64,000 bases of DNA from Synechococcus sp. MIT S9220 (lineage in GTDB: Bacteria > Cyanobacteriota > Cyanobacteriia > PCC-6307 > Cyanobiaceae), in NCBI RefSeq assembly GCF_014304815.1, contig NZ_CP047958.1, positions 1,240,001 through 1,304,000 on the forward strand, given 5' to 3'. A program made the translations under genes and the position numbers. Shown in pieces: positions 27,549 to 36,770 of this stretch; position 1 is the stretch's first letter, and each line of letters begins with the position of its first letter. The notes beneath the pieces are model-generated. The model was not told where the DNA came from. It was given only the letters and a program-made list of their open reading frames with translations, and did not search any database.

Positions 27549-28715
27549 TCATCGACTGGCCTGCCTGAGTAAGAATCCGCCACCAGCAAGTGAGATCAAC
27601 ACAGGACTCCAGGCAGCAAGCAGGGGTGGAAGTGTGCCTTTAACACCGAGGGAACTGAAACTGAAACTCAGCACGTAGTAGACCAAGATCAAAACGACGC
27701 TGATGCCGAAACCCTGGCTTCGACTGGTTCGGCTGTTGGGTTTAGCACCAAGACTCGCACCAATCAAACCGAAGACAAGACATGCCATCGGCAGAGTGAA
27801 TTTCTCCTGAATCCTGACCTGAAGTCGACGGGCCTCTTTAATATCACCTGCATTCAGAAGAAGTTGTTCGGCCTGCAGCGCTTCAGCCACCGTCATGTTG
27901 TTGGCATCCTTGGGAAGCTTGGCAATACGAATTGGAGCAGCACTAAGCGGATAGAGGTACCTGACAAAATCTGCCGAAGTGGTGCTGCCAGAGGGGGTGA
28001 GAGTCAGGATCTGCCCGTTTAGAAACTCCCATTTGCCTTCTCTCTCGTTCCAGTTAGCGCTTTCGGCTACCAACATTTGTGTGAACCCCAACCGGGAAAA
28101 ATCGAGCACTGTTACGCCTGTCATGGTGCCGTCACGAAATTTGCTGGCATAGAACAGCTGAACCAACCCCTTCCCGGTGGAACCGTCAGGTTGCTGGATA
28201 GATCCGAACCGTGAATAAACAATGTTGTCGCCTTTCTCAGTGGCGATCGACTTCCCGAGTGCTCTGCGCAAAGTGATCTCAGCAGAACGATTGCTTCGGG
28301 GCACCACTACGTCATTGAAAACAAATGTCAGACTCGACATAACAAGAGACAAAGCAAGCGCTGGCAGGATCATTCGGGTGGCCGTGACCCCCACGCTGCG
28401 TAAAGCAGTGAGTTCGCTGTTTGCAGATAAACGGCTATAGGCAAGAAGGGTGGCCATCAGGGTGGCCATCGGGAAGGAAATCACCAGAAAACTGGGCAGA
28501 CGCTGCAACAGCACCTGGACAGCAATCAGAACGGGAAGACCAGATTCAACGATCTTTCTCACAAGTTCAAACATCACCCCAACCGACAGCGACACAACCG
28601 TGAAGGCGGCAACTGCAAACAACAGTGGGCTGATCAGCTCGACGATGAGCCAACGATCGAGAAGCGGAATGCGCCGAAGAAGAGTACGGACCCTCTGATT
28701 AATTGATTGCATCAC
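27549..28715 (-). CDS. LptF/LptG-family lipopolysaccharide permease
   Basis: 388 residues of the YjgP/YjgQ family: an N-terminal membrane part ([22 protein letters not shown], then [22 protein letters not shown]), a large periplasmic beta-jellyroll-like domain ([15 protein letters not shown] to [11 protein letters not shown]), and two or more C-terminal helices ([21 protein letters not shown]). It pulls LPS out of the inner membrane with LptB. Only one such permease is present here, so it probably forms a homodimer. It overlaps lptB by 4 bases (28712-28715), one operon. Confidence 0.9.
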   Translation of the reverse strand: MMQSINQRVRTLLRRIPLLDRWLIVELISPLLFAVAAFTVVSLSVGVMFELVRKIVESGLPVLIAVQVLLQRLPSFLVISFPMATLMATLLAYSRLSANSELTALRSVGVTATRMILPALALSLVMSSLTFVFNDVVVPRSNRSAEITLRRALGKSIATEKGDNIVYSRFGSIQQPDGSTGKGLVQLFYASKFRDGTMTGVTVLDFSRLGFTQMLVAESANWNEREGKWEFLNGQILTLTPSGSTTSADFVRYLYPLSAAPIRIAKLPKDANNMTVAEALQAEQLLLNAGDIKEARRLQVRIQEKFTLPMACLVFGLIGASLGAKPNSRTSRSQGFGISVVLILVYYVLSFSFSSLGVKGTLPPLLAAWSPVLISLAGGGFLLRQASR

Positions 28716-29440
28716 AGCTGGAATCCCTCGCCGAGGTAGTGACGGCGAACCAATGGGTCAGATGCAACCTGGTCGGAAAGCCCTGAGGCAAGAACGCTGC
28801 CATCCGTGAGGATGTAAGCCCGATCTGTGATCGCCAGAGTTTCCCTCACGTTGTGATCGGTGATCAGAATCCCCATCCCGCGTTGACGCAACGCCTGAAT
28901 CAGTTGCTGCAGGTCAGCCACAGCCAGTGGATCCACCCCAGCGAAAGGCTCATCAAGGAGCAGATAACGCGGTCCTTCAAGCCCGACCGCCAGAGCACGG
29001 GCCACTTCGCAACGGCGACGTTCGCCGCCAGAAAGCTGGAAACCCATGCGATTTAGAAAGGGTTGCAGATGAAAATCATCAATCAGCTGATGTAGGCGCT
29101 CGCGGGCCTGTGGCTTAGCAAGACCGGTCTGGGCAAGAACGAGCTCCAGATTCTCCCGGACAGTTAATTGCCTAAAAACACTGGGTTCTTGAGGCAGGTA
29201 ACCGATCCCGAGCCGTGCCCTCTGAGGCATGGAAAGACTGGCAACAGGATGTCCATCCATCAAAATCTCGCCTTGATCGGGCTTGAGCAGACCGATAACG
29301 AGATTGAAGCTTGTGGTTTTGCCGGCACCGTTTGGCCCAAGAAGACCGATCACTTCACCCGGTTCCAGTGTCAGCGTGAGGTCTTTCACCAGAGGTCGAC
29401 CTCCCAGGGCAAGAGAAACCCGATTGAGACTGAGGCTCAT
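28712..29440 (-). CDS. lptB: LPS export ABC transporter ATP-binding protein
   Basis: 242 residues with all ABC motifs: Walker A GLLGPNGAGKTTSF, the Q-loop in YLPQEPSVFRQL, the signature LSGGERRRCEVARAL, Walker B YLLLDEPFAGVDPLA and the switch His in TDHNVRETLA. The sequence YLPQEPSVFRQLT is typical of LptB. It powers LPS transport with the permease (LptF/G type) that overlaps it by 4 bases, and it overlaps lptA on the other side. Confidence 0.94.
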   Translation of the reverse strand: MSLSLNRVSLALGGRPLVKDLTLTLEPGEVIGLLGPNGAGKTTSFNLVIGLLKPDQGEILMDGHPVASLSMPQRARLGIGYLPQEPSVFRQLTVRENLELVLAQTGLAKPQARERLHQLIDDFHLQPFLNRMGFQLSGGERRRCEVARALAVGLEGPRYLLLDEPFAGVDPLAVADLQQLIQALRQRGMGILITDHNVRETLAITDRAYILTDGSVLASGLSDQVASDPLVRRHYLGEGFQL

Positions 29441-29877
29441 GGCGTCAGCGGGGTCTGCGCTGGCTGATCCGGGCGCAGGATCATGGTTGAGCGCACCTGT
29501 CCGCCAGTAGACGGCAGCGCAACAGCCCGCTCATCCTCAAGGTTGTAAGTCACACGTTCAGCCCTGAGTGTGCTGCCATCTTCCTGCACCACGTCGACAT
29601 CCCCACTCAACACCAAGCGTCCCTCGCGACTGAAGTACTGAGCCTGACGTGAGGTCGCCACCGTTCCGCGGGAGGGGTAAACGATGCGGACATTCCCGAT
29701 AGCAGTGACCACTCCAGTGACGTTGTCGGCTGTCTGGCTGTCGGATTCGATGGTGATCAAACCGTCGTCCGATGGGGGACGCTCAAGAGGTGCAACGAAC
29801 TCCTGGGCAAGAGAAGGTCCGAGCAAGGAAAGGAGCAGACCAGCGCACCAGATCACGGAAGAGCGGAGCAAAGTCAT
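29437..29877 (-). CDS. lptA: LptA/OstA-like periplasmic LPS-transport protein
   Basis: 146 residues from the ATG at 29877 (a frame start at 29943 would extend it). The signal peptide MTLLRSSVIWCAGLLLSLLG with cleavage near SLAQ precedes the OstA domain: IESDSQTADNVTGVVTAIGN, NVRIVYPSRGTVATS and YNLEDERAVALPST. LptA bridges LPS from inner to outer membrane. The gene overlaps lptB by 4 bases, as expected for this export operon. Confidence 0.85.
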   Translation of the reverse strand: MTLLRSSVIWCAGLLLSLLGPSLAQEFVAPLERPPSDDGLITIESDSQTADNVTGVVTAIGNVRIVYPSRGTVATSRQAQYFSREGRLVLSGDVDVVQEDGSTLRAERVTYNLEDERAVALPSTGGQVRSTMILRPDQPAQTPLTP

Positions 29878-29946
29878 CGATCGCTGAAACGCTGGAAACA
29901 CGATCGGTCCAGGGGCTGAGTAATGAATTATCCATCGTCCCACGAA

Positions 29947-30306
29947 TCACTCCGCCGCAACGAGTCGGGGTGGCGGTAGGACCTCCGGGTTTGCTCCGGA
30001 TTGAAGGGCGCTCAGGCGGTCAGCGACAGCCGTATGCAACGCGTCGAGGTCAAGTCCCAACGCTCTAGGCAATGAGGGCCTGAGACGCCCGATGCCTTCA
30101 CCGAGAAGAATGGTTGCACCGCGGGTGTTTCCCCGTTCGAGGTGAACATGGGCGACAGCGATCTGAACGATCGCCTGAATCAACTTGCGGTCGGGATCGA
30201 TCTGTTCATGCCAGATCTCCTCAAAGGCATCGTGGGCCTCATACCAGGCTCCGGAATTGAACAGTTCCAGAGCCTGCGGGAAACGGGGATCGTCGGCCGG
30301 ACTCAA
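29947..30306 (-). CDS. DUF309 family protein
   Basis: 119 residues showing the DUF309 helical bundle signature: FPQALELFNSGAWYEAHDAF, EEIWHEQIDPDRKLIQAIVQ and AVAHVHLERGNTRGATILLG. The family has two or three conserved helices and no established activity. It overlaps the 5'-to-3' neighbour typA (stop region 30303) by 4 bases, so it is transcribed with typA and precedes lptA. The link is positional only. Confidence 0.85.
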   Translation of the reverse strand: MSPADDPRFPQALELFNSGAWYEAHDAFEEIWHEQIDPDRKLIQAIVQIAVAHVHLERGNTRGATILLGEGIGRLRPSLPRALGLDLDALHTAVADRLSALQSGANPEVLPPPRLVAAE

Positions 30307-32105
30307 CGCTTAGCCATCTTCTTCGCAGGAAGTTTGCGCAGACGGATCGATTCCGGAGTGACCTCAAGCATTTCGCCGGGGCCGATGTATTCGAGGGCCC
30401 GCTCCAGCGTCATCTGCACAGGTGCCTGAAGGGTGTCGAGTTCTTCAGCACCCGCAGAACGCATGTTGGTGAGCTGCTTGGACTTGCAGACATTGATCTC
30501 GAGATCCTGAGGACGATTGTTCTCGCCGATGATCATGCCCTTGTAGACCTTTGTTCCTGGAGCAATGAAGAACTGACCGCGGTCTTCAGCATTCTTGAGG
30601 GCATAGAAGGTGGCTGTGCCCTCTTCAAATGCAATCAACACACCGTTGCGGCGGGTGTCGAAATCACCCGTCATCGGGCGGTATTCGAAGAAAGAATGGC
30701 TCATGATCCCTTCACCACGGGTGGCGCGGATGAATTCACCGCGGAAACCAATCAGGCCACGGGAAGGAACGACAAATTCCAACTGCGTACGGCCATCAGC
30801 ACTGGTTTCCATGTTCTGCATCTCAGCCTTGCGTGATCCCAGCTTTTCGATGCAGCTGCCCACAGCGGCTTCGGGGACGTCCATGACAAGGGTCTCAACG
30901 GGTTCGCAGGGTGTGCCGTCGATGGTCCTGAAAATCACCTGTGGCTGGGACACCTGGAATTCGTATCCCTCGCGTCGCATGGTTTCGATCAGGATGCCGA
31001 GGTGCAGTTCACCGCGACCACTTACTGCAAAACGATCCGGCGAGTCCGTGTCTTCGACGCGCAGTGCAACGTTGGTGAGCAGCTCCCGCTGAAGACGGTC
31101 GCGCACCTGACGACTGGTCACAAACTTGCCTTCTTTGCCTGCAAACGGTGAGTCGTTGACCACAAAGGTCATCTGCAGGGTTGGCTCATCGACCTTGATG
31201 AGTGGAAGTGCCTTGGGTTCATCTGGGCAGGCGATGGTCTCGCCAATGTTGACTTCGTCGAAACCGGCAACAGCCACCAGATCACCAGCACTGGCTTCAG
31301 CGATGTCCACACGCTGCAGACCCTCAAAGCCAAGCAGTTTGCTGATCCGGCCCTTCTTGAGGTTACCGTCATCTTTGATCAGGACTGCATTCTGACCCTG
31401 CTTGATCACGCCGTTGTGCACCCGGCCAATGATGATCCGACCGAGAAAATCGGAGTAATCAAGTGTGGTGATCTGAAGCTGCAAAGGCTTGGTGGAATCG
31501 CCAACCGGAGGCGGAACATGGCGCAGGATTGCATCGAAGAGCGGACGCATGTTGTCGCTCTCGGTTTTCATATCGGGCTTGGCGAATCCCCCCAGGCCGC
31601 TTCCAAATAAATATGGAAAATCACACTGATCGTCGTCAGCACCGAGCTCAAGGAACAGATCCAGAACCTTGTCGACAGCTGTTTCAGGATCAACCCGAGC
31701 ACGGTCAATCTTGTTGACGAAAACGATGGGACGCAGACCCTGCTCGAGTGCTTTTTTCAGCACAAAACGGGTCTGAGGCATCGGACCTTCATTGGCATCA
31801 ACGATCAACAGGCAGCCGTCCACCATGCCGAGCACACGCTCCACCTCACCGCCGAAATCAGCGTGTCCAGGCGTGTCAACAATGTTGATACGGGTGTCGT
31901 TGTAAGTGACAGCCGTGTTTTTGGAAAGGATGGTGATTCCGCGCTCACGCTCGAGATCGTTGGAATCCATGACGCAGGTGGGGACTGCTTCGTTGTCACG
32001 GAAAATGCCTGACTGGGCCAGCAGTGAGTCGACCAGGGTCGTCTTTCCATGGTCAACGTGGGCGATGATCGCGATATTGCGAATCGCCTTTTGCTGGGCG
32101 CTCAT
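30303..32105 (-). CDS. typA: Ribosome-associated translational GTPase TypA/BipA
   Basis: 600 residues. GTP-binding motifs are in order: G1 [16 protein letters not shown]2 region [13 protein letters not shown]3 [12 protein letters not shown] and G4 NKIDRA, followed by the elongation-factor-like domains and a BipA-specific C-terminal part. TypA is an EF-G relative that acts on the 50S subunit in stress and cold. The length fits the family. The DUF309 gene lies downstream in the same operon. Confidence 0.96.
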   Translation of the reverse strand: MSAQQKAIRNIAIIAHVDHGKTTLVDSLLAQSGIFRDNEAVPTCVMDSNDLERERGITILSKNTAVTYNDTRINIVDTPGHADFGGEVERVLGMVDGCLLIVDANEGPMPQTRFVLKKALEQGLRPIVFVNKIDRARVDPETAVDKVLDLFLELGADDDQCDFPYLFGSGLGGFAKPDMKTESDNMRPLFDAILRHVPPPVGDSTKPLQLQITTLDYSDFLGRIIIGRVHNGVIKQGQNAVLIKDDGNLKKGRISKLLGFEGLQRVDIAEASAGDLVAVAGFDEVNIGETIACPDEPKALPLIKVDEPTLQMTFVVNDSPFAGKEGKFVTSRQVRDRLQRELLTNVALRVEDTDSPDRFAVSGRGELHLGILIETMRREGYEFQVSQPQVIFRTIDGTPCEPVETLVMDVPEAAVGSCIEKLGSRKAEMQNMETSADGRTQLEFVVPSRGLIGFRGEFIRATRGEGIMSHSFFEYRPMTGDFDTRRNGVLIAFEEGTATFYALKNAEDRGQFFIAPGTKVYKGMIIGENNRPQDLEINVCKSKQLTNMRSAGAEELDTLQAPVQMTLERALEYIGPGEMLEVTPESIRLRKLPAKKMAKR

Positions 32106-32229
32106 AGGAGTCTGTAGGTGGCGGAATCTCTTAGCGCCCGCAGGCGCAGTCGACGCACCTTATCTCAACGTGAGATCGTTTCGGGTCGATGTGGACGGTC
32201 TGGCCGAAGGTTGCTTAAGATCAGGGCCC

Positions 32230-32253
32230 GAGATCAGCGCCAGAGATCAGCGC
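32230..32253. repeat. Two direct copies of an 11-base sequence
   Basis: GAGATCAGCGC occurs at 32230-32240 and again at 32243-32253, two bases apart, in the 5' region of typA on the minus strand. It may be a chance short duplication or a tandem regulator site; no function is inferred. Confidence 0.45.
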
Positions 32254-32302
32254 AAATAACCACTCGAGCAGAACGACTGCCAATCTCATCGAGTTTCAAC
32301 CA

Positions 32303-33055
32303 TCAACCTCCATTGGCCAGGCGACGTGCGGGTTCAAACCTTCGCAATGCATCCGCTGAACCTTCAAATCGCCAGTGCCAAGGCTCGTAGCTGACACCCT
32401 GCGAATTCACCGCAGGGAATGAAAGCGTGAAGTGATAGCTGGCTGCATGATCCTGAAGCCAACTGAAGGCGTCGGTCTGTTCAAACGAGGCAGAGAGATT
32501 CGTGGCTGGATCAGCCCCATCACCGAGGTCGACGGCATAACCAGTGCTGTGTTCGGAATAACCAGGTGGCGCCGAGACCTTGGCCCGCTCTGCAGCCGTT
32601 TGATTTCGCTCTGATTTGACGTCGAAGAAAATACTTTTTTGGAGCTCCTGGGAGCGATAACCGCTCAGCAATCTCAGATCAACACCATCAGCTGCAGCCG
32701 CACGACGCATGGCATCAAGAGAGATAGCGGCGTCTCGATGCAATTCAATGCCCGCCTCCACTGGCACCAATTGATCTACGACAGCTTCTGCATAGGGGAA
32801 ATGACCCAGCAAGCGACCATCTCGTCCTGGCATTTCATCAATGCCTTCCACCACCTGTGTTTTGGAACCGAAGGGCAGCAGTTCCGGAAGGAACATCACT
32901 GTGGCCAACGACAGTGAAAAAACCAACCCACAGGTGAGGAGAAGACCTAAGCCACTCCCCCGCTTCGGTTGAGAGGAACGACTGCGGCGTGCGATGGGGA
33001 TGTCATCGCGGCTGCTGTCACGCTTCCTGCTGCGGGTGGCGACAGCCCGAGACAA
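32303..33055 (-). CDS. M15 family D-alanyl-D-alanine carboxypeptidase (VanY-like)
   Basis: 250 residues. A basic N-terminal segment (MSRAVATRSRKRDSSRDD) and one membrane anchor (SGLGLLLTCGLVFSLSLATV) place the catalytic domain outside the cytoplasm. The zinc motifs are YSEHSTGYAVDLGDG (SxHxxGxAxD) and the C-terminal EPWHWRFEG. This family trims the last D-Ala from peptidoglycan stem peptides. The gene is monocistronic; the downstream typA has its own start. Confidence 0.9.
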   Translation of the reverse strand: MSRAVATRSRKRDSSRDDIPIARRSRSSQPKRGSGLGLLLTCGLVFSLSLATVMFLPELLPFGSKTQVVEGIDEMPGRDGRLLGHFPYAEAVVDQLVPVEAGIELHRDAAISLDAMRRAAAADGVDLRLLSGYRSQELQKSIFFDVKSERNQTAAERAKVSAPPGYSEHSTGYAVDLGDGADPATNLSASFEQTDAFSWLQDHAASYHFTLSFPAVNSQGVSYEPWHWRFEGSADALRRFEPARRLANGG

Positions 33056-33162
33056 AAGAGCATTTCATTGATGTTTCGATCGTAAGGGGGGGCGCCAGTC
33101 CCAGCGGCGAAACAACGGATTGCGGTGTAGCTTCAATTTAGAGTCCAGCGGAGTGTGCTGAG

Positions 33163-34536
33163 ATGCTGAGAGTTGCCGTCATCGGCGGAGGTCCGAGTGG
33201 ATCCTGCGCGGCCGAAGTGCTTGCAAAAGCTGGCATCAGCACCTGGATATTCGAGCGCAAACTCGACAACGCAAAGCCCTGCGGAGGAGCGATCCCTCTC
33301 TGCATGGTCGAGGAATTCGAACTTCCCGAATCGATCATCGATCGAAAAGTCCGCAACATGAAGATGATTTCCCCCTCCAACAAGGAGGTGGACATCCGGC
33401 TGGACCCACTCGGTTACGACAACGATGCCTACATCGGCATGTGTCGTCGCGAGGTTTTTGACGCCTTCCTGCGCAACCGTTCCGCTGAGCTCGGGGCGAC
33501 CCTCGTGAATGCCCTCGTTCAGAAGATTGATACCGGAACCAATCGCCAGGGGCCCTACACCCTGCATTACGCGGACTACAGCAACGGTGGGCCCACCGGC
33601 GAGATGAAGACTCTCGAGGTGGATCTGATCATTGGCGCCGACGGCGCCAATTCCCGTGTCGCCAAGGCAATGGATGCCGGTGATTACAACGTGGCCATCG
33701 CTTTCCAGGAACGCATCAAGCTGCCTGCTGAGGAGATGACCTATTACGAGGATCTCGCCGAGATGTACGTCGGCACCGATGTCTCCCCTGACTTCTATGC
33801 CTGGGTGTTCCCCAAGTTCGACCACGTGGCTGTGGGAACAGGAACGATGCAGCAGAACCAGTCGTTGATCAAGGGTCTGCAGAAAGGCATTCGTGAACGT
33901 GCGCGCAAGCGTCTGTTCAAAGGTGAGGTGATCAAGGTCGAAGCTCATCCCATCCCAGAACACCCCCGTCCAAGACGCGTCGTTGGTCGGATGGCCCTCG
34001 TGGGCGACGCCGCTGGGTATGTCACCAAGAGCTCCGGCGAAGGGATTTACTTCGCTGCCAAGAGTGGGCGGATGTGTGCTGAAGCCATCGTTGAGATCTC
34101 AGCCAACGGCAGCTGCATCCCCACGGAGAAGCAGATCAAGTCCACCTACCTGAAGCGCTGGGACAGAAAGTACGGCGCCACGTACGCGGTGCTCGACATT
34201 CTCCAAAAGATTTTCTACCGGAACGATGCTGCTCGCGAAGCCTTCGTGGAGATGTGCGATGACCGCGATGTACAGAAGCTCACCTTCGACAGCTACTTGT
34301 ACAAACGAGTGGTGATGATGAATCCCTGGCAGCAGGTCAAACTCACCCTGCGAACTGTGGGAAGCCTGTTGCGTGGTCAGGCACTGGCACCGTCGAACTA
34401 CGGATCTGTTCCCTCAGCCGTAGGTCGCTCAGACGGTGACTTCCTTGCCGAGGAAGCGGCCCAGGCGATCAAATCGAAGGCCAGTGAAGACCCAGCTTCA
34501 AATAGCGAGGAGCGTTCAAAAGTCACCAGCAGCTGA
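33163..34536 (+). CDS. chlP: Geranylgeranyl diphosphate/chlorophyll reductase
   Basis: 457 residues. The N-terminal FAD/NADPH loop is VIGGGPSGSCAAEVLAKAG; conserved flavin motifs follow in IIGADGANSRVAKAMDA and LVGDAAGYVTKSSGEGIYFA. The ChlP family reduces three double bonds of the geranylgeranyl chain to make phytyl diphosphate for chlorophyll and tocopherol. ATG start at 33163. It converges with glyS, with a 46-base spacer. The protein is part of thylakoid pigment synthesis. Confidence 0.96.
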   Translation: MLRVAVIGGGPSGSCAAEVLAKAGISTWIFERKLDNAKPCGGAIPLCMVEEFELPESIIDRKVRNMKMISPSNKEVDIRLDPLGYDNDAYIGMCRREVFDAFLRNRSAELGATLVNALVQKIDTGTNRQGPYTLHYADYSNGGPTGEMKTLEVDLIIGADGANSRVAKAMDAGDYNVAIAFQERIKLPAEEMTYYEDLAEMYVGTDVSPDFYAWVFPKFDHVAVGTGTMQQNQSLIKGLQKGIRERARKRLFKGEVIKVEAHPIPEHPRPRRVVGRMALVGDAAGYVTKSSGEGIYFAAKSGRMCAEAIVEISANGSCIPTEKQIKSTYLKRWDRKYGATYAVLDILQKIFYRNDAAREAFVEMCDDRDVQKLTFDSYLYKRVVMMNPWQQVKLTLRTVGSLLRGQALAPSNYGSVPSAVGRSDGDFLAEEAAQAIKSKASEDPASNSEERSKVTSS

Positions 34537-34582
34537 GCCCATCAGCGGCTGAGCTCGGCCGTTGACGGGATCAACCGGTTGC

Positions 34583-36742
34583 TCACGACTGGATGTTGTC
34601 GAAACACGCCAAAACGGAAGCCTGATTGCGCAGTACACCCAGCAGGTTTAGACGGTTGCGTCGCACTGCTTCGTCCTCTGCCATCACCATCACACTGTTT
34701 TCGCCGTCGAAGAAGGCTTCGAGAGCTCGGGCAGCACCCTGGAGCTCTGATGCCAGACCTGCGTAATCACAGGCCTCAGCAAGCGGACTGAGGGTCTCCA
34801 ACTGCTTCAGCAGATCAGACTCACTGGGGGAGCCGAACAACGATGCTTCGATCACGCGATCCGGAACCAGTTGAGAGCTGTCGAGATCTCCTTTCTCAGC
34901 GAGCTTGGATGCTCGTTGAACCACAGCCTGAACCGCTTGAAGCCGGCCATCAGCCCGCAGATCCTGGAGCAACAACAACCGTTCACGCGCATCAATCGGA
35001 TCCTGAAGCAGGCGTGCGCTACTGACGCCCTCTCCGCTCACGGCCTGCACAAGATCGGGGGGAAAACCATCGTCCTCGAACTGAGACACCATGCGTTGGC
35101 GCAACAGCTGTCCCAGATCATTGGCAAGAGAAGTCGCGTCGAACTGAAACGCTGGGAACAACCCTGCCCAGTGATGTGCTGCTTTGCCCAAGAGAGTCTG
35201 CAGCGGTAGGCGCCAGCCACGATCCCAGAGGATCTGAACGATCCCGTTGCCAGCACGGCGAAGCGCATAAGGATCGGACGAGCCCGTCGGGCGCTGACCT
35301 TTGGCGAAAATGCTGAGCAGAAGCTCCAGGCGCTCCGCCAGCGCCAACAGGGCACCGGCATCGCTTGAGGGAGGTGCGTCGCCAGATCCGGCGGGTTGAT
35401 AGTGCTCAGCCACTGCCAAGGCAACATCGCGGTGCTCACCCTCTTCAAGCAGATATTTGCCGCCCATCAGGCCTTGAAGTTCCGGGAATTCACCCACCAT
35501 CTGGCAGACAAGATCGTTCTTGCAGAGATGGGCCGCACGGCGTCCATGGTCTGCCAATGAGTCGCTGGTTGCCAGAGCCTGAACCAGCTGCTCCATCACC
35601 CAACCAATCCGCTCGGTGCGATCCAGCAGGCTGCCGAGACCTTCGGCAAAGGTGACGCGATCGAGCTCCTGACGGCGCTGCTCGCTGGGCTGACGGCGGT
35701 CAACGTTGAGGAAAAACTCCGCATCGGCAAGTCGAGCGCTCAGAACTCGCTGATTACCACTGACAATCGTGTTGGAGGCATCCGGCAGTCCATTGCCAAC
35801 CAGCAGAAAATCAGACCGCAACACATTGCGAGCCTCAAGCTGCAATGGATCGGCAGTCGCGTTCGGTCGTCTGAGCGGGACATAGCGCTGATGCGACTGC
35901 ATCACCGTGACAATCACTTCTGGGGGTAGATCCAGATACTGATCGGCAATTTCACCCTTGAGGACAAGCGGGGCCTCCACCAGATCCACCAGCTCCTGAA
36001 ACAAACTCTCAGGACAATCCGCCTCACCACCGCAAGACGCTGCCTCCGCAGCAATGCAACTGCGAATGGTTTCGGCACGCTGATCGCGATCCACCATCAC
36101 ACCGGCTTCAGCCAGACGCGCGGGGAGTTCATCCGCTGACTTCAGCTCAGCGAGTGAGTCGTGGAGACGGTGGCCACGACTGTGACGACCACTGCGCACG
36201 AGGGGATCAGAGGCATTGAGCGTCACTGGGATCGAGGTCTCACCCAGCAGAGCGACCAGCCAACGCACGGGTCGACTGAACCGCTGCTCTCCACTTCCCC
36301 AGCGCATGAACCGACGACCCTGAAGGCAGTCGATCCACTGGGGGATGAAGTCCTGCAACAGAACGGAGCTCTCTTGACCAGGTGTGCAAACGCTCGCAAA
36401 CAGACAGGGGCCCTTGGGCGTCTCTCGACTTTCGAGCTGCGAAGGGTCCACGCCACAACGCTTGGCAAAACCGATGGCAGCCGGTCCAGGCTGGCCGTCA
36501 ACCAGCGCCTGGGACACAGGAGGGCCCTTTCGATCCTCCTCAAGATCAGGTTGTGAATCGATGAGATCACTGATCTGAACTAGCAAACGACGGGGTGTGC
36601 CGGTAACGGAGAGCTGTCCATGGTCAAGCCGAAGCTCCTTCAGATCAGTGCGAACACGCCGCTCCAACTGCTGGAGCGCTGAGCGCACGAAATCAGCCGG
36701 TAGTTCCTCGGTGCCGATCTCGAGCAGAAACGTGTTTGCCAC
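34583..36742 (-). CDS. glyS: Glycine--tRNA ligase beta subunit
   Basis: 719 residues from a GTG at 36742 (VANTFLLEIGTEELPADFV); a frame to 36895 adds 51 unlikely residues. The beginning and the later GRHSRGHRLHDSL, ADEFFLNVDRRQPSEQRRQ-like and DAGALLALAERLELLLSIFAK segments are diagnostic of the bacterial alpha2/beta2 GlyRS beta chain, which binds tRNA and edits. The alpha subunit glyQ is not in the window. The promoter region is shared with the divergent sir gene. Confidence 0.94.
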   Translation of the reverse strand: MANTFLLEIGTEELPADFVRSALQQLERRVRTDLKELRLDHGQLSVTGTPRRLLVQISDLIDSQPDLEEDRKGPPVSQALVDGQPGPAAIGFAKRCGVDPSQLESRETPKGPCLFASVCTPGQESSVLLQDFIPQWIDCLQGRRFMRWGSGEQRFSRPVRWLVALLGETSIPVTLNASDPLVRSGRHSRGHRLHDSLAELKSADELPARLAEAGVMVDRDQRAETIRSCIAAEAASCGGEADCPESLFQELVDLVEAPLVLKGEIADQYLDLPPEVIVTVMQSHQRYVPLRRPNATADPLQLEARNVLRSDFLLVGNGLPDASNTIVSGNQRVLSARLADAEFFLNVDRRQPSEQRRQELDRVTFAEGLGSLLDRTERIGWVMEQLVQALATSDSLADHGRRAAHLCKNDLVCQMVGEFPELQGLMGGKYLLEEGEHRDVALAVAEHYQPAGSGDAPPSSDAGALLALAERLELLLSIFAKGQRPTGSSDPYALRRAGNGIVQILWDRGWRLPLQTLLGKAAHHWAGLFPAFQFDATSLANDLGQLLRQRMVSQFEDDGFPPDLVQAVSGEGVSSARLLQDPIDARERLLLLQDLRADGRLQAVQAVVQRASKLAEKGDLDSSQLVPDRVIEASLFGSPSESDLLKQLETLSPLAEACDYAGLASELQGAARALEAFFDGENSVMVMAEDEAVRRNRLNLLGVLRNQASVLACFDNIQS

Positions 36743-36770
36743 TCCACGTGCCAATGCAGGTGGCGACTTT

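Noticed and set aside
33133-33963. Long minus-strand frame (276 codons) inside chlP
   Set aside because: Antisense shadow of a well-supported ChlP; the composition has histidine/valine excess from the opposite strand, and no family is recognisable.
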